Position numbers and translations under genes: made by a program. From Acanthochromis polyacanthus (lineage: Eukaryota > Chordata > Actinopteri > Pomacentridae): a stretch of DNA of 64,000 nt. Shown one piece after another: positions 35,020 through 47,400 of the stretch. The stretch spans positions 38,893,677-38,957,676 of the forward strand of contig NC_067116.1 in assembly GCF_021347895.1 (NCBI RefSeq). Direction: 5' to 3'. Position 1 is the first letter of the stretch. Every line of letters begins with the position of its first letter. The notes beneath the pieces are model-generated. The model was not told the origin of the DNA and ran no database searches. It saw only the letters and a program-made list of their open reading frames with translations.

Positions 35020-35800
35020 CTTCAGCGGCGCCGTTATCAGCCACAGTCCATCTGACTGGGGAGGGAGGACGAGAGGTGGGGGGAGGATGGGGGAGAGAGA
35101 GGGGGGAGTGATTACAGCCATGTTAAGACCTGAGAGAGAGATCTGTACCCACAGAGATTAGACACTCGTCATTCACAGTGAGGTGGGGATGGAAGGATAG
35201 AGGGATGAGGGGTGGAGGAATGGCAGCGGAGGTGGCAGCGGTGTTATACTGGTGTTTGGGGTTTAATATGAGAATTCTGCCAGCATAATTGCGTTTCGGC
35301 CCTTATCCTCTGCTGCATCAGGCCTCGTTTGGCGACAGTTTCGGGTGCCTTATCTGCTGCCATTCTCTCCCTATCCGGACCCAATCAAATTTGCTCCGGC
35401 TAGCTAGGGACAGGCAGAGGAGGGAGGAATACAGCAATGATAAGGGTGGTGGTGTGGGGGTGGATGGGGGGAAGGAGGGGGAGGCGACTTGTATTTTTTT
35501 ATGTGTGGGGGGGGATTTTTTTTTTTTTTTTTTTAATTTGAAATGAACAGTTTGCTTGGCATGCTTATCTTGCTTTCATTAGTGGGCTGTCATACTGTGA
35601 AGGCAGCCACGGAGTAAGGCAAGGAGTGCAGGCAGGCAGGCGGGCGGGCAGGGGGGGAACGAAACAGGCAGACAGGCTGTTAGAGTAACGGGGGAGTCAC
35701 GCAGGTAAGAAAGGAGGACCGACAGGGAGGGAAGAGAGGGAGGCGGGAGAGGGGAGCGGGCAGGGATGGAGAGAGAGGACTGTGGACACATTCACAGCTT
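35020..35800. repeat. Strand-biased purine-rich (G/A) domain
   Basis: Successive GGGAGG-type tracts at 35057-35110, 35180-35240, 35405-35490 and 35630-35770, with a 19-base T-run (35516-35534) and a GGCA/GGCG repeat at about 35629-35650. Purine bias on one strand over most of 780 bp favours triplex or quadruplex structure. Confidence 0.6.
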
Positions 35801-36149
35801 CTGAACGAGTCATGTCAAGACCGACTGATAGAGAAGCCTAACGTGGGATGACATGAGGTGGACCTACAGAAATTTCACAGCTACAGACTTCTTAAAATAA
35901 TTTGTTCCTATATGGGTCTTATTCTCATGACTTGAGGCATTGTTTTTTATGTTCTCAATGGCAACAATGAAAATCGAAGGTATGAAAACATTGCTGCAGG
36001 AGTCCAAGAAATAGTTCTGTAAACCATTTAGTGGTATTTATTAATTATAATAACACTATCAGTATTTCTATTCACCAGAAAAAAAATCCAATGTGCTATT
36101 TTTAGAAATAATACTTGCACATATCTTGGTTTGTTTGTATTTTTATGCC
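35801..36149. other. AT-rich noncoding stretch
   Basis: Nothing recognised. Confidence 0.4.
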
Positions 36150-36240
36150 ACATTTATGAAATGTTAACACTAGTAGCTGCTGTAACACAGTTGCTGTGTG
36201 ATTAATAAAGGGTTATCTTACCTTATTTTTCTTATCTCGT
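36150..36240 (+). mobile_element. 3' tail of a dispersed teleost repeat (LINE-like)
   Basis: AGCTGCTGTAACAC, then TGTGATTAATAAAGGGTTAT and CTTACCTTATTTTTCTTATC. This matches a tail I know from many fish interspersed repeats (GCTGTAACAC, GTGGGATTAATAAAGG, CTTATCTTATC). The body is absent, as in a 5'-truncated retroposon. Confidence 0.55.
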
Positions 36241-39057
36241 TTGGTAATAAACCATAAGATGTGAACCTCCACTATTTTAATAAAGATCATCACTGAATGG
36301 GAAAACTGTGAATATACAACTACAGCAAGTATAGCATGGCCATGATGTGTAAACGCACTGTTGGTGAACTTTTTTTCAGTTTTTTTTCCCCAAGATACAT
36401 TTGGCAAATTTGGGAGTTTGATTATTATTCCTAATAGCAAGCAAGGTCTTTGAGGCTATAAGTCATGCACATTTAGTATAGCAGCTTCAGAGTGATGAAG
36501 CAAAACATCAGCTGTATTAAATCGCCCTGACGCTTGTTGTCCATTACCGATCACAATATGATGTATCAGCCACCTACCAGGGACCCACAGAAGCACATGC
36601 ACCCACGCAACACACATGCACACACACACACATGCATTACAACTGTACTATTGTGTAGGAAGTCTGTGTGCAGCCTGTGCACTTTCCACTTTTAAATGTA
36701 TTCTTCCTTGGACCATAAAAAAGCTCCTTGCTCAAAATATTCCCTGCCATTTTCCTAGCATTAGTCATGGTCCCATCTAAAAGAAAGGGATGAGGAAACT
36801 GCAGCGGGCGGTGATGGAAAATGCTGCATGTACTGCATGACTGTCTGTGATGATTCACAGAGACGTGTAGGAAATGTTCATGTGCACCATGTGCATATAT
36901 ATGTGTGTGTGTGTCCCTCTGCTGCTGTACTCTCCACAATTCTGCTCTCATTGTTTGGTAAAAATTATTCATTTGAGAGTGGAGAAGAAGAAGAAAAAAA
37001 GTCTTTTGAATAGGAAAATTGAATAAACACACACTGATAAATTCTCGAGTTAGTGAGAAGCCCTCAGGGCATAGAGATGAATTTGAATATTAAGGTTAAT
37101 TTGTGCAAAAGAAATACAAAACACAATTACACCGGCCTTGAAAAAAGTGTGTGCTCTCAGATATACAGTAACATAAATGATCATACTTCAGCTGAGTTGG
37201 GTGGAAGGCTAATCGTGTAAGAAATACTTTTGCTTTATTAGGGAGCAATAGTAAATAGGCACAACAGAAAATAGAAATGGTCTTTTAAAATGAACAAATA
37301 GTTGTTTTTTGTGAAATAAATATTTCTTATTGCTTAACTTGCATACCACATACCTAAAGTGAGCGCTATGCAGAGTTCAGGCAAGATAGCAACACTTTGG
37401 GCAACGATAGAGGAAATAAAGAAGCATGTTTTGACAGCGAGAATGACAGGGTGCTAAAAGATCCGTTAGAATCCATCCTCTGCGACAAAATATCTAGTAT
37501 TAGGAGATAGCTAGTTAGCCAAGCATGCCTTGCATTTGTATTATTACGTTTTCTGCTCAAGTCCGCCAGAATCCACATGGGCACCTCTGTAGATGTTCAT
37601 GTGTGAGCCAAAATTTAAGATTGTGTGAAAAGTCTGTGCAGCAACTACGCTACAAGGGCAGTAGCATGCACACACAGATGCCACATTATTATGCGTGTAT
37701 GCATCGAAGCAGAATCTACAAACTAGAATAATAACCACAGCCACCGTCAATGGTGTCCACAGCAGCCCATGTGTGAGTCCACATGGGACTGTGATCATGG
37801 CTTAATGCAGCTCAGCTGTCATTATCTGACAGAATCTGAAGGCTACTGTACTTAACTCAGCATTTTACTTGTCTTAATCTGAACTAGCAATGGTATTGAT
37901 TTAGGTTAAATGGATGCACTGGATGTTTTCTGCTGTAATGGTGAAGTATTCACGTGATAATGTGGCCTGCTCAGCTGTACAGTAGCCACATAGCACAGTT
38001 TTCATTCGCTGGAGCATGAAATGATCCCGAACTCCAGACTCTTTCCTTCTCTTCGCTTCTTACATCTTTTTCTCTCTTTTACATATAGCTAGTTAGTATA
38101 TTAATAAAGCTTTGATTGTTACTACAGGAGTTTCTTGACAAATCTTTTCAGCCCTACTTGGATGAATTAGTCTTCATCATGATTTTAAATCGACTCACAG
38201 CAAATGTAACATTGGTGAACATGAGTGAAGATGCTTCAGTCATGATCTAATTTGATTTCTGAGTTAATATATACATATATACATAAAATAATGATGTACA
38301 GGTGTAATCATCCCACACTACAGATAGTACATATTTTTTAAAAAAAATAGCATTATCTCTAATTGCAAATGTTAAATGATGAAAGTTCCCCTTATTTCAT
38401 CTTGAACTGTGACATCTACTAATGCTACGGTAAAAGACTTGGAAGACCTTTCAGGGTTGTAAACAGCAGTTGTAAAGCCTAAAACAACTTATTAATTTCA
38501 TAGTTCTCCAAGTGAAATTGCATGCGAGTTGATGCAAGAGCTGTTCTACAAATAAAGGGGGGGTGCATGGCATGTTATCAACAGCGTGTCAGGGGGCAAA
38601 TACAGCATAGATTACTGAATGAATTAAAATGAGCTGAAATGAGCATGAAGTACATTTTTGTTCCTAGCCTGCAGTTTGTCTATATTTGGGCATGAGAACA
38701 TTTAATAATGCAATCACGTTATGCAGTTGCACTTCAAAGTATTTATTGAATCATCGCCTGGGGTTAGGATTTAAATTCTGAATAAATGTGTTTATGGATG
38801 AGGCAGGTAGCGGTGGATTTAATCTGACAGATTGGAACAGAAGAGCAGAATGTATGCTCAAACCAGGTGAAGGTTAGCATAACCCCACAAGGCATCAATC
38901 TCCAAGACAGAACACGACAGACAGATGGAAAGCAAGTGAGGCCCGGGATGGAGAGAGTAACTAAAGAGAGACTGATAGAGGGGGGGAAAGTGAGAGCGAA
39001 GTGAGAGTGAAGGCAAATGTAAAAGGAGATGAGGGCTGGCTAGATCAATAGAGAAGT
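36241..39057. other. Unique noncoding stretch
   Basis: AT-rich unique sequence with a short CA patch (36610-36635). The 131-codon minus frame 36637-37032 has no recognisable domain. No gene recognised. Confidence 0.45.
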
Positions 39058-39071
39058 GTTGCCATGGCAAC
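39058..39071. promoter_or_regulatory. Perfect palindromic RFX X-box
   Basis: GTTGCCATGGCAAC is a fully palindromic match to the RFX dimer site. A 14-bp exact match is expected far less than once by chance in a 64-kb window. Confidence 0.65.
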
Positions 39072-40160
39072 AGGTCATTGAGAGCCATCATTGTCATGTT
39101 TTTCCTCTCTTTTTTTCAACACCATCTTCGAAAAAAAGTAAAAACAAAGTATAAATGAGATGTGTCATTTCAGTAACTAAAATGGATGCTGTAATACAAA
39201 TACAATGAACGTGCAAATCTCGCAGCCTGAAGTAACATCACAGACCCTTTATTTGAGCAGATTTGATTGTGAGAACTAGAAGCCATTTTCTGGTAACAAT
39301 GTGTCTCGGCTTAAAGTGAGATTGCTGTTGGTAAATTAAAAGGTAGATGGATTAGGGCGAACAATGTCCAATCAGGCTGAAGAGGCCTCGGCTGCAGGTT
39401 TTAACGGGAAATATGTGAGTGTGGTAATCACGCCTCAGACATATGTAAACACACTCTCACTCCTCCACCACACATAAACTGTGTCAACATGAAAAAAATG
39501 GTTGCATATTCCAAAAAAAATTACAGATAAAGCGCTTTCAAGATGTTATTCTAATATCACCGTTTTGTTGTTGGTGGTGGTGGTGGTGGTGGGTAGCGAC
39601 TCCCCGCTAATAACTACTGTAGTTATTAGCTGCTAGAATTCATCCTGAGAGTCGGTCCCATACAGCTGATGCTCTAATCGCCCTGGATCTATGCGATCCA
39701 TTTTTCAGCTGGAGAGAAGCTGCCGTCTTCCCCGGGCCCAGATGGTGTCATTACTGTGGTAAGGCTGAGTGATTATACACTACTCACACTGGGAGAAACA
39801 ATGGTTGAGAATTCTATAGGCATCTTTCCTGAGACACACACACACACAAACACCCCCTCTTCAGTTCTCTTTCACACTTCTCATTTTTCTCACTCTTTTC
39901 TCTATTTTTTTCTACTTTGCTTCATCATCTTATTTTCTTTTACTTTGTGATGATGTCTCCGTTTCTGCGGTCGTGTTTTTGTCACTTTTATCCCAACTTT
40001 CTGATGATTTCTTCTACTTGGAAAGACGATTAAAACAGAGGAATCTAAAAAGCTAACTTAAGTACGAACAAACATGCCCGCACAGTCTCAACTCTGTGGC
40101 AGGTTGAGACGGGGGCAGCTGACGGGGTGGCATGGTCAGAGCGCATCAGCCGGAGCTTTT
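39072..40160. other. Unique noncoding stretch with TGG repeat
   Basis: (TGG)7 at 39572-39593; T-rich at 39880-39950. No gene. Confidence 0.45.
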
Positions 40161-40173
40161 GTTGCCAGGCAAT
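40161..40173. promoter_or_regulatory. RFX X-box-like motif
   Basis: GTTGCCAGGCAAT is an X-box with a one-base spacer and a single mismatch at the last base. It lies 1.1 kb from the perfect X-box at 39058. Confidence 0.4.
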
Positions 40174-40263
40174 CTTGTCAATCCTCGCTGGCAAGGAGGG
40201 AACTGTGAAAGGAGTAATTTCTGAGACAAAGGTCAACAAGTTGAAAGGGTGATAGAGAGAGCC

Positions 40264-40285
40264 GTGACACACCTGTCACACCTCT
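40264..40285 (+). promoter_or_regulatory. T-box half-site with adjoining E-box
   Basis: TCACACCT (40276-40283) is the canonical T-box half-site, directly preceded by ACACCTGT, which contains the E-box CACCTG. Confidence 0.25.
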
Positions 40286-41253
40286 GACAAACCGAGAGTC
40301 AAGATGGAGGAGGTGGGGTGAGGGGACGGGGAAGGAGAGGAGAAAGAAAAGAAAAGAAGGAGGGAGGGAGGGAGGGAGGGAGAATGGTAGTGAAGGCAGT
40401 GAAGGAAAACATTACCAAGGCTAGAATCCCTCCCCTCCAAAATATATGAAACGAAATAAAAGATAAAGGGAAGCAAAGGGAGTCAGTGGTTTGAAACACA
40501 AAGGAATGGAGTGAAGAGTGGGCTAGAGCTGCAGCCTCTGATCCGCTGGGAATTGGGGAGTGGGGAATGGAGGGGAGACGGAGGAGGGGGGGTCAGATTT
40601 TGTTATTTTTCCTTTTCATGGTCTATTTGGTTTGCCAGACCATGCAGCTTAAATACCCTCCCTCTTCCCCTTTACCAGCAGCAGCAGCAGCAGCAAATGT
40701 ACACACATGCTTGTATACAGTAGGCATAGCCTCACACACACATGCATGCATCTGATACTCTATGTACATATCAGAGGCTTCACATGTGGACATTTACTGC
40801 TTTAAAGTATTACAAGATGTCTAAATTATTAATAAAACAATGGAGTAATGTGTAGCATGTCTTGAGTGGTTTGCTTTCACACAAGGTTACACTTACAACG
40901 TCGTGCCTACAAGCACTACACAATTATAACAGTGTGCACACTCATTCCCGGTTTTCTTTCTAAGCCGTGTAATCCCTCATCAACCCACTCGCTTTTAGGA
41001 ACTTTTTTTTTCAGACTTAGCAGCACACACTCCTCTGCACTCCCTCCATCCATCCAGCCACACAGGAACTTGTAGTCTGCCACCTCCCACCCCTTGACTC
41101 TCCCCTCCACATTTCTTTATATCTCTCTCCAAATTTCCCTGTCAGTTTTTTTTTTTTATATGTCTTGCTTATCTCTCCTCTCTCCATTCTTCTCTCCCTC
41201 TTCTGGTGACAGAAAGCCGTCCTTGTATCCAGCAGAAGCTCCCACAGTTCCCT
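40286..41253. other. Low-complexity noncoding stretch
   Basis: (GGGA)n at 40359-40382, (CAG)6 at 40676-40695, purine-rich and pyrimidine-rich patches. Frames here are low-complexity. Confidence 0.5.

Positions 41254-41286
<33 letters not shown>
41254..41286. repeat. (AGC)11 trinucleotide repeat
   Basis: Eleven perfect AGC units. They do not encode a polyglutamine run in any of the long frames nearby. Confidence 0.97.
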
Positions 41287-41288
<2 letters not shown>

Positions 41289-42114
41289 CAGCATCTGCTT
41301 ATGTAACTCAGTTAGCTTGTGTGTTTTCTGATGCTGCTTTTGCTCCTGGTATCCCTTATTTCTTCTGCTTTGTTGTTCTTTTGTCTCATATCTCCCTGTC
41401 TAACTTGCTCCCCATCCACTGTACACTCGAACGCCAGCGTTGCTCTCGCACATGCTTTCATTTTACTGTCATTTTGTATTACAATTGCCTCTTTCTCTTC
41501 CCCTCCACCACCACCATCTCTAAGCTTCACTCCCGCGCCATCCGCCCCCACCTATTGGCTGTCTGCACTCATTTTCATTCCCTCTTGTTCATCTTCCACT
41601 CTTGCTCTCTCTCTCTCTCTCGTGTCACACTCACTCCCTTTTCCCCCCTTGTTTCTTTGTTTCTTTCCTTTCGGTCTTTTTTCACCCTTTCCTCTCTCAC
41701 ACCTTTCTCGGCATGTTGAGATGGGAATCGCACAGTGCCAGTGAGGAGATGGAGGGGGGCACAGCTACATAGCATTCACACTTCCTCTAGTGAGGCCGTG
41801 CAATGCAATCTTTAGAGGGAGCAAATATGTGGTAATATTTGATATATATAAACACACAACTCGAGGTTATTCAGTGAAACCGGTTCCCACTGATGCAACT
41901 TGAGAATATTCATGAGGATAAATAAAATTGAGTTGAAGCTATTGACAAACTCGTTTGCATCCTAATATCCAAAGTTTCACTCGTGCACTCGACAATTTGG
42001 TGGCATCCAGGACGCTGTATTGCTCAGAAGACAGCACCTCTGTCTCTGCGTGCGAACATGGCAAAGTGCCTAGACTTCTCATAAGGATGTGAGAAGTAAG
42101 GGGTGAAGAAAGAA

Positions 42115-42116
<2 letters not shown>
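41287..42116. other. Pyrimidine-rich noncoding stretch
   Basis: The 141- and 132-codon plus frames (41319-41744, 41321-41719) overlap in different phases within CT-rich DNA. They are Ser/Leu/Phe-rich, so they are composition artefacts. Confidence 0.5.
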
Positions 42117-42159
<43 letters not shown>

Positions 42160-42160
42160 G
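42117..42160. repeat. (GA)n microsatellite
   Basis: About 21 GA units with one interruption. Confidence 0.96.
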
Positions 42161-43661
42161 GGTAGAGAATTGGTAATGCTCTCCCCCAGCATACAGCGAG
42201 CCGCATGGAGGAGCTAGATAAGACACCCTGGCCCCTGCTCTGACTGCTGGAGTAAAGCCTCTCCACCAACGCGAGCAATGACTGCGAGGCTTTGGCCGAC
42301 GCTTCGCTCCATCCATCTATAGCCCAGTGATGCCTCTATTACAATGGCTGCCCCACAGCTACGTGGGCCCGCGCCAGCTGCACAGGATTATAATTAGAGG
42401 AACCATGAAGTGCCCTGGACACTGGCAATTGATCTGACTGACAGTCCAATATTTCCACCAGGGAAATAAACCTTGGTTTGCCACTGAGGCAAAAGCGGGG
42501 GGTTGGGAGTGGGAGTGTTATGGGTGCAGGGTGAGCGAGGGTAGAGAGTGAGAACAGGAGGGGGCATTGGAGGGATTTTTTTTTCTCCCCCGCTGCACTT
42601 TTTTTGTGTGTTTCACTGTTCTTTTAAGTTTTCTAACAGAAATGCAAGGCTGATTGAGTGCATATGAGCAAGCCTGTGCACAATAGTTTTTGTGTGTGGA
42701 CGCACTTTGCTTGTTTATGATTGAGACTGACACCTATTCCCACTTTAAATTCAAGTAGCACCTCCCCTTCGTTTTAAACAGCAAAGTCTTGTTTGTTGCT
42801 GCGAGTTATTCTTGCTCTTAACAATGTCTAGCCTTGACAAGGGTCTTGGAGCAGATACGCGAGGAGGCACAGCTGCATCTGAAGAGCGCAGCTACGCCGA
42901 AACAATGTCAAACCCATCTGCTTCTCTATATCTCATAAAATAATGTGTTGTGTGGTGACAGTTTTCTGTGGTAAGACTGAGCGCTGTTTTAAGTAAATCC
43001 AGGTCAGCCTGACAAATACACGGGTTTGTGTAGACATTTGGGGGTTGATCTAATGTTTCCTTCAGTTGTTTCCTTCTGAGGCTCTGGGGAGGCTTTCAGC
43101 TTGACAGCATCACTACAGTTCCCACAAGTCTGCTGCTGGGTCACATGCCCGGAGAGAGATGGAGAGAGACAGCTGGAGAGTGAAAGCAGAAAAGCGAGAG
43201 AGAAGCAGCTCAAAACAAAAATGGAGGAGGATGATAACTTACAACATATTTTTGGGCTGTCATGGGGACACACACACTGGTTATGTTTGATATATGATGA
43301 GCTTACCAACATATTTCAAAAAGTAAACTACTGAGACTTGCATCCCAACACTGACTGAATTTCTGCCTTGTAATTAAACAGACCACACGGTGAGCCACAC
43401 ATTTGGCCTTAAATCTATTCTGCCCATTTTAAGGCAGATGGTACTGTAGGAGGTACAATGCATTTACAAAGGAAGCCTTGTTTATTGTTAGCATTGTACA
43501 TATCAAACAAAGATTTCAAATGGCAGCCCTTTGTCACTAAATGTTTCCTTTTTGTGCATTATATCATCAAAATCTGAACAATAAAAACGTTATTATGGAA
43601 AAAAACTTCACTTTCCTTTTTTGTTTGTTTGTTTGTTTAGAAGAAAAAAATGCAACATATA
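42161..43661. other. Unique noncoding stretch
   Basis: No gene recognised. (TTTG)5 at 43619-43638. Frames at 43004-43334 on opposite strands overlap. Confidence 0.45.
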
Positions 43662-43734
43662 CACTACCAGTCAAAAGTTTGGGCATGCTTTCTCATTCAA
43701 ATGAATGAGAAAATGTCTCCAAACGTATATAGTG
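43662..43734. mobile_element. Palindromic Tc1/mariner-type miniature element, copy 1
   Basis: The left arm CACTACCAGTCAAAAGTTTG is followed by a near-perfect palindrome centred on TCTCATTCA-AA-TGAATGAGA. The right arm returns with GAAAATGTCTCCAAAC, but its distal part (expected mirror of CTACCAGTCAAAA) is replaced by GTATATAGTG. It is flanked on the left by TA, the Tc1/mariner target. The whole element can fold into one hairpin. Confidence 0.8.
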
Positions 43735-45499
43735 AAAACAGACAAAGTTAAAAAGAAAAAAAAACATATGTTAATGTTTTACTTCTGTATTTTTTCATAT
43801 TAAGCACGACCATGCTGCTATAAAAAAAAAAAAAGCCAAGCAATTACATTTAGGTTGAATTAAATTTTATGCTCTCTCAGTGTTTTAATTACTGATATCA
43901 AGTTTGCATTGGTACGATACAGAAAAATGAAGCATGAATCCAGCAAAACAAAGGGATGGAAATGAAAACAACAACCTAAAAGCAATTTAAAGTTGCAGTT
44001 GCATGTGATAAAGAGTGAAAAAAGAACATTATCATAATAGATTATATTAAGAAATGAAGACAAAATGAAAGAGGAATTCAGATAATTTCCTTTAAAGCAA
44101 AACCTCTTCCTCTAGTTTATTGTACATACAAACTGATGTAATCAAATATTTAACAGCTGCAAATATTTGGATCACAATGTTCAAAATTTTCAAATGAGGG
44201 AGCCTGTTTACTTATGCTAGTCTTCTTGAAACTCCCAGTTTGCAAACTGAGTCTTGATCTAACAAGACAAATGAGCATTTGCTGTTACAGTATCAATTAT
44301 CTTAATAACACGGTGCATTCAATTAGTTTCCAAGATTTAGGGCTGCTAAAAGAAAAAAAATGAATTCCTGCACTGATGTTTTTATCTCTGTGTAGGAGAA
44401 GTTAAAAAGCACATTTTCTGTGTCCGTTGTTAATAGATATAAGACATATTGTGAATTATCCGCACCTATACTCTGTTGCTTTTCTTGTTTTCTGCTATAT
44501 ACACTTCATTTAATCAGACCTAATTCCTCTTCTACTGCCACCTCACCCATCCTTCCTCCCACATTTCTTTCTCCATTTTTCTCTTTTTTTTTCTACCCCA
44601 CGCCTTTGCTTCCCCCTATAGCATCAAGGCTATTCAAAGCAGGCACCCAGTGAGGGCTTCATGTGTCATCTGTCAGGGCGACAGTAATGCACTATTTCTT
44701 TTCATCTTCAAGCAATGCCTGCATTATCAGTATATAAGATGTATGGCAAGACAATATTAATAATCTCTTTCTCCCCATGCGAAATGAAAGAGGCCTCAGC
44801 AAAACAAACAATGTGCTCTTTCTTCTCAAGGCAACTGAGCAGGTATATCAAAGGGGGAGTAAAAAATGACCGCTGTACGGGCTGTTTGTCTCTGCCGGGT
44901 CATGAGAGGGATGGCTTTTCTACAGCGAGAGTGCATCGAGTGAGTCCGCTCGCAGCTTTACTTTTACGTGAGCAGGATCCCACTGTAGAGTTGTGAGTGT
45001 GCTGCATGGAGCCATGAATGAGCACTGACACTGCACGAGATGATGAAGCTCAGAGCAATGCTTAGCAAGTATCAAAACGCTCAAGCAAAGCAGTATGTGA
45101 TGCTGACAGGGCAGAATATTAATAAGATAAGTAATAAAATCAATTGAATCCTAAGATTTTGTATTACTGTGCATTGAATCATCATACAGTATATCACCAG
45201 TGTCAGCATTATGTATTCCCTCCTCAGTCAGAATCCATATCCATTCGGAGTCCGTCTTTAGTGGTATTAGAAAAATGTGAACTTGCTAAAGGTAGTGACC
45301 ACAGAGATTGTGCATGTAGCAGCTGGCTGCAGAGGACTCGGGGTCAATTTGTCAGGAATCGGGCAAGAATGTAAAGGACAGAGCTGTCTGTCCGCATTAA
45401 AATGTACAAGAATAGGGGCTTTCCACGTGAATGAGTGGGCGCAAAGTGATTTAATTTACCATGCAATGCAGTGGTTTGAGTGAAGAAATAAGAAGAGAA
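43735..45499. other. Unique AT-rich noncoding stretch
   Basis: No gene recognised. A-run at 43823-43834, pyrimidine-rich at 44540-44610. Frames are short. Confidence 0.45.
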
Positions 45500-46080
45500 A
45501 AAGTAATATTAAAACACGGGATCCTACTGGCTAATTATAAAGCATAAGCTTAATTGGAAACCAAAACATTTATTTCATATCCATAATCCAGTGAATGCAT
45601 TTTTATCTATTTTTTTCCCCTTATCTGCTCTATTTATGCAGATCTAGATTTTAATGAGCCTCTCTTAAAAATTATGCACAAAGAGCGTGCCAGTCTGATG
45701 GTAGAATAGGTTAGGAAAAGTGCATTAATAAATTACCCTTACTGTTTGTATTCATTCTTGTCAAGATTCCACTTTATTCCTGCTGCATCCATACTCATAT
45801 CATTCCAGCTTGGAATAAGTCTAAACAGAGAGGTGCTGCAAAATTAAATCCCCTTTTTATTTATTAGACGTGGACGTTTTAATAATATCGGTTTATTGGA
45901 AAGCCGACGCTGTGTTCAGCTGTTTATAATGCTCTCAGTCTGGTAATGTATGGAAGGCCTATCTGCTGCTGAGGAGATATATTACAGCAGGAGATACCTC
46001 CCAAGCAAGTTATTAAAAACACTAAACCATTAGCTGGTGGAGCTGGGGCTCACTCCTCCTTCACTCTCCTGATCTCCTCA
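45500..46080. promoter_or_regulatory. Enhancer-like unique block
   Basis: Repeat-free, AT-rich block with many homeodomain-type words (GGCTAATTATAAAGC, GCTTAATTGGAAACC, TTTTAATGAGCC, CATTAATAAATTACCC, TTTTAATAATATCGG) and no significant frame. Its role as an enhancer is inference only. Confidence 0.3.
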
Positions 46081-47379
46081 CTGCTCTCTTCTCCCAAGAG
46101 CCTAAAATTAGACGGAACATCCCTGGCACACACACAAAAACACACAGCAACACACTAGCCTGCATGCACACCCACACCCACACACACACACAACTATTTA
46201 TAGCACATTACCATAACAGTGACCTATTTGTTTGGTTCTAAACTGTCTGGGCTACACGTTTTATACACGACATGCCAGACACAGGGCTGTCAGTTACACA
46301 GTTTTACAACCACCGGTTTAAAAACTGTTGTACAAATTGCTAAACTACAGACTGCTACCTTGGCCTACACTGACAACAGATCCTTTGTCAGCCACCCATT
46401 GATACAGGAAACCAGGTACCGGATGGCTGTGCTTTATTTAAGCAGGACTAATATAAAGGAGTCCTGTCTGGCCTTAGACAGAGTGTTTGTAGGCTACGTT
46501 TTGGCTCCAGGGAACCCTGCGGCGCTCTAGCACCAATGGTCCCGAGAGGAGTGCCACCACCGCTGAGTGAGGAGAAAAATGGCTTTGAGACACAGAGATG
46601 GAAGCATGTAGAGAAGAGATATGAAGAGAGGAAGACACAGAAAGTGTGAGAGGAAAGGTGAGAAAGACTTAGAGGCAGAAAGAGACACGGAGATAATACA
46701 TTCAGGATAAAATGTTTCTGGGATAAGGACAAAGAAAATACTATATATATAACATAATAGATCCATAACTGTAACACACAATAGTTAGTTTTAAAAAACA
46801 AAGAAACACAATGTGGACTGAGAATGTTTAATCTGTCAACAGCTCAGAGAGAGAGGGCTGAGAAATGCCGCTACAGCCAGGCCCACATGGGTTCAGGTAA
46901 TTCAAAGGGGTTCGGCAGCATGACAAAAGACATAAATCAAAGGTATGCATTTTGGTTTATACAAAGGCTGAGCTAAAATTACAGGTCAGAAAAGCAATTA
47001 CTCTTTTCTGAGGCTGTCAAATCGAATAAGAAATGTGTTTTAGACAAAAGACGGAAAGCAGTCTGCTAGATGGGTGTCATAACACGCTGCAGTTTTGCCC
47101 TGAGGTGGTAAGAATTGTTTTGCCTTGCAAAAAGTATTTTCTTTAATGTGCATTTTTCACAGCAAACGGTCTCCAGCTCGCATCACGTGCACATTTCATT
47201 CAGGTGGCACAGAGTGAATTGTGGTCCACTGCACACCGTCTTTCTCTGTGCTATTACTAACAGACAGATGGTGGAGAAAAAAAACTGTTAAGTTCATATC
47301 ATAGAGAATCGGACACATTCATAATTCAAACTAAAGAGAAACAGACAAGCCTGCAACTAGAAGAAATGGTATGAGCCAG
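46081..47379. other. Unique noncoding stretch
   Basis: Short CA runs at 46130-46195. The 103-codon plus frame 46219-46530 has no domain that I recognise, and the opposing 117- and 84-codon minus frames overlap in other phases. Confidence 0.45.
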
Positions 47380-47400
47380 TTCAGCACCACGGACAGCACC
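47380..47400 (+). promoter_or_regulatory. RE1/NRSE (REST/NRSF-binding) site
   Basis: Left half TTCAGCACC, two-base spacer AC, right half GGACAGCACC. This agrees with the canonical 21-bp RE1 at all but one position (A for G in the final GCGCC/GCACC). REST recruits co-repressors to such sites to silence neuronal genes outside neurons. A match this good is very unlikely by chance. It points to a REST-controlled neuronal transcription unit in or near this window, or to a site carried by an unrecognised repeat. Confidence 0.85.

Noticed and set aside
35703..35712. Donor-like CACGCAG followed by GTAAGAAAG
   Set aside because: It lies in a purine-rich repeat domain with no pyrimidine tract or open exon upstream.
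37327..37337. TTATTGCTTAA, resembling the start of miR-137
   Set aside because: The match ends after 11 bases and there is no hairpin.
41319..41744. Two overlapping plus-strand frames of 141 and 132 codons
   Set aside because: Both lie in CT-rich DNA in different phases with Ser/Leu/Phe bias; composition artefacts.
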